Assembly (NCBI GenBank): GCA_900474095.1
Contig: UCOA01000119.1
Coordinates: forward strand, 1-60,958
From: Hyphomicrobiales bacterium
GTDB taxonomy: Bacteria; Pseudomonadota; Alphaproteobacteria; Rhizobiales; Rhizobiaceae
DNA length: 60,958 nucleotides
Direction of reading: 5' to 3'
Below, piece after piece: positions 60,747 to 60,958 of this stretch; within the stretch, counting starts at the first letter, position 1, and each line of letters opens with the position of its first letter. The position numbers and the translations under genes are program-made. A model generated the notes under the pieces. The model was not told where the DNA came from. It saw nothing but the letters and a program-made list of their open reading frames with translations, and did not search any database.

Positions 60747-60852
60747 GGCTGCGTCGGAAAGACTTGAAAATGTGCAGCATTTCCTGCGTCTTGCCTCCTC
60801 GCCAGCCACAAAATCCGTCGCGCGGACTGGATGAAATGAATAGGCCCTGCGC

Positions 60853-60958
60853 CTACAGCGCCGCGCGTTAAATGACGCGCAAAGGACGCTGTGGCACTTT
60901 AAAGTGCTGCATAATTTTATCCTTGAATCGATTTCGATTTAAGGAACTATGCAGTAGC
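60853..60958. repeat. Two-palindrome intergenic repeat (family B), copy 5
   Basis: CTACAGCGCCGCGCGTTAAA and TGACGCGCAAAGGACGCTGT form the first palindrome, and CTGCATAATTTTATCC with TTTAAGGAACTATGCAG the second. It is the best-kept plus-orientation copy and reaches the window edge. Confidence 0.82.

Noticed and set aside
1..60958. tRNA or rRNA genes, CRISPR arrays, transposases, integrases or prophage genes
   Set aside because: None was recognised on either strand. Short direct repeats of CRISPR type are absent, and the repeats seen are palindromic intergenic elements.

Overview
This 61 kb window is high-GC DNA with the look of an alphaproteobacterial order Rhizobiales genome, most likely family Rhizobiaceae (Ensifer/Rhizobium type). 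The reasons are the protein families (LysR, LacI, FadR and MarR regulators beside many sugar-acid and aromatic catabolic genes, SelO, an EF-G-like paralogue, Ohr/OhrR) and several dispersed palindromic intergenic repeats that resemble the RIME/ABC-type mosaic elements described in rhizobia. The genus cannot be fixed from sequence reading alone. No rRNA, tRNA, CRISPR array, transposase or phage gene was seen.

Layout. 1-8.4 kb: a chemotaxis receptor cut by the left edge, oligopeptidase B, a DUF1697 protein, a TetR gene divergent from a homocysteine-methyltransferase-like gene, and an orphan TadG-like protein. 8.6-15.9 kb: SelO, small conserved proteins, a class A beta-lactamase remnant, a GNAT gene behind a probable attenuator, a DJ-1/PfpI protein, two c-type cytochromes, and a LysE exporter divergent from a WYL regulator. 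16-29.9 kb: a large sugar-acid (tetronate) catabolic region. 30.1-35.9 kb: a hydroxycinnamate (ferulate/coumarate) operon with a divergent MarR gene. 36-46.7 kb: Lrp regulator, hydrolase, superoxide dismutase, DapA-like aldolase, small membrane proteins, zinc alcohol dehydrogenase, branched-chain-aminotransferase-like gene, MYG1-like hydrolase, and a two-gene envelope module (ClpP-like protease plus coiled-coil membrane protein). 47-61 kb: dehalogenase, Tam methyltransferase, EF-G-like GTPase, ChaC, a LysR/MFS pair, aldo-keto reductase, MarR/GNAT pair, YidB-like protein, HerA-like ATPase and Ohr/OhrR.

How genes work together. The clearest system is the tetronate region. LtnD (L-threonate dehydrogenase) and DenD (D-erythronate dehydrogenase) both give 2-oxo-tetronate. 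OtnI isomerises it, OtnK phosphorylates it and OtnC decarboxylates it to dihydroxyacetone phosphate. An MFS importer sits with LtnD under a LacI-type regulator with three near-identical operators. A complete ABC importer sits with DenD and an unassigned SDR behind a FadR-type gene that carries a 35-bp inverted repeat in its leader. Both halves share one set of Otn enzymes. The aromatic operon (acyl-CoA synthetase, hydratase/lyase, alcohol dehydrogenase, aldehyde dehydrogenase) is a compact side-chain-shortening pathway.

The most unusual items are: (1) a possible leaderless 16-codon upstream ORF plus intrinsic terminator ahead of a GNAT acetyltransferase, which looks like a ribosome-mediated attenuator; (2) the dual-entry tetronate region; (3) a second, mutated copy of the aminotransferase 3' end beyond a low-GC gene; (4) the ClpP-like/coiled-coil membrane pair; (5) at least five copies of one two-palindrome intergenic repeat.
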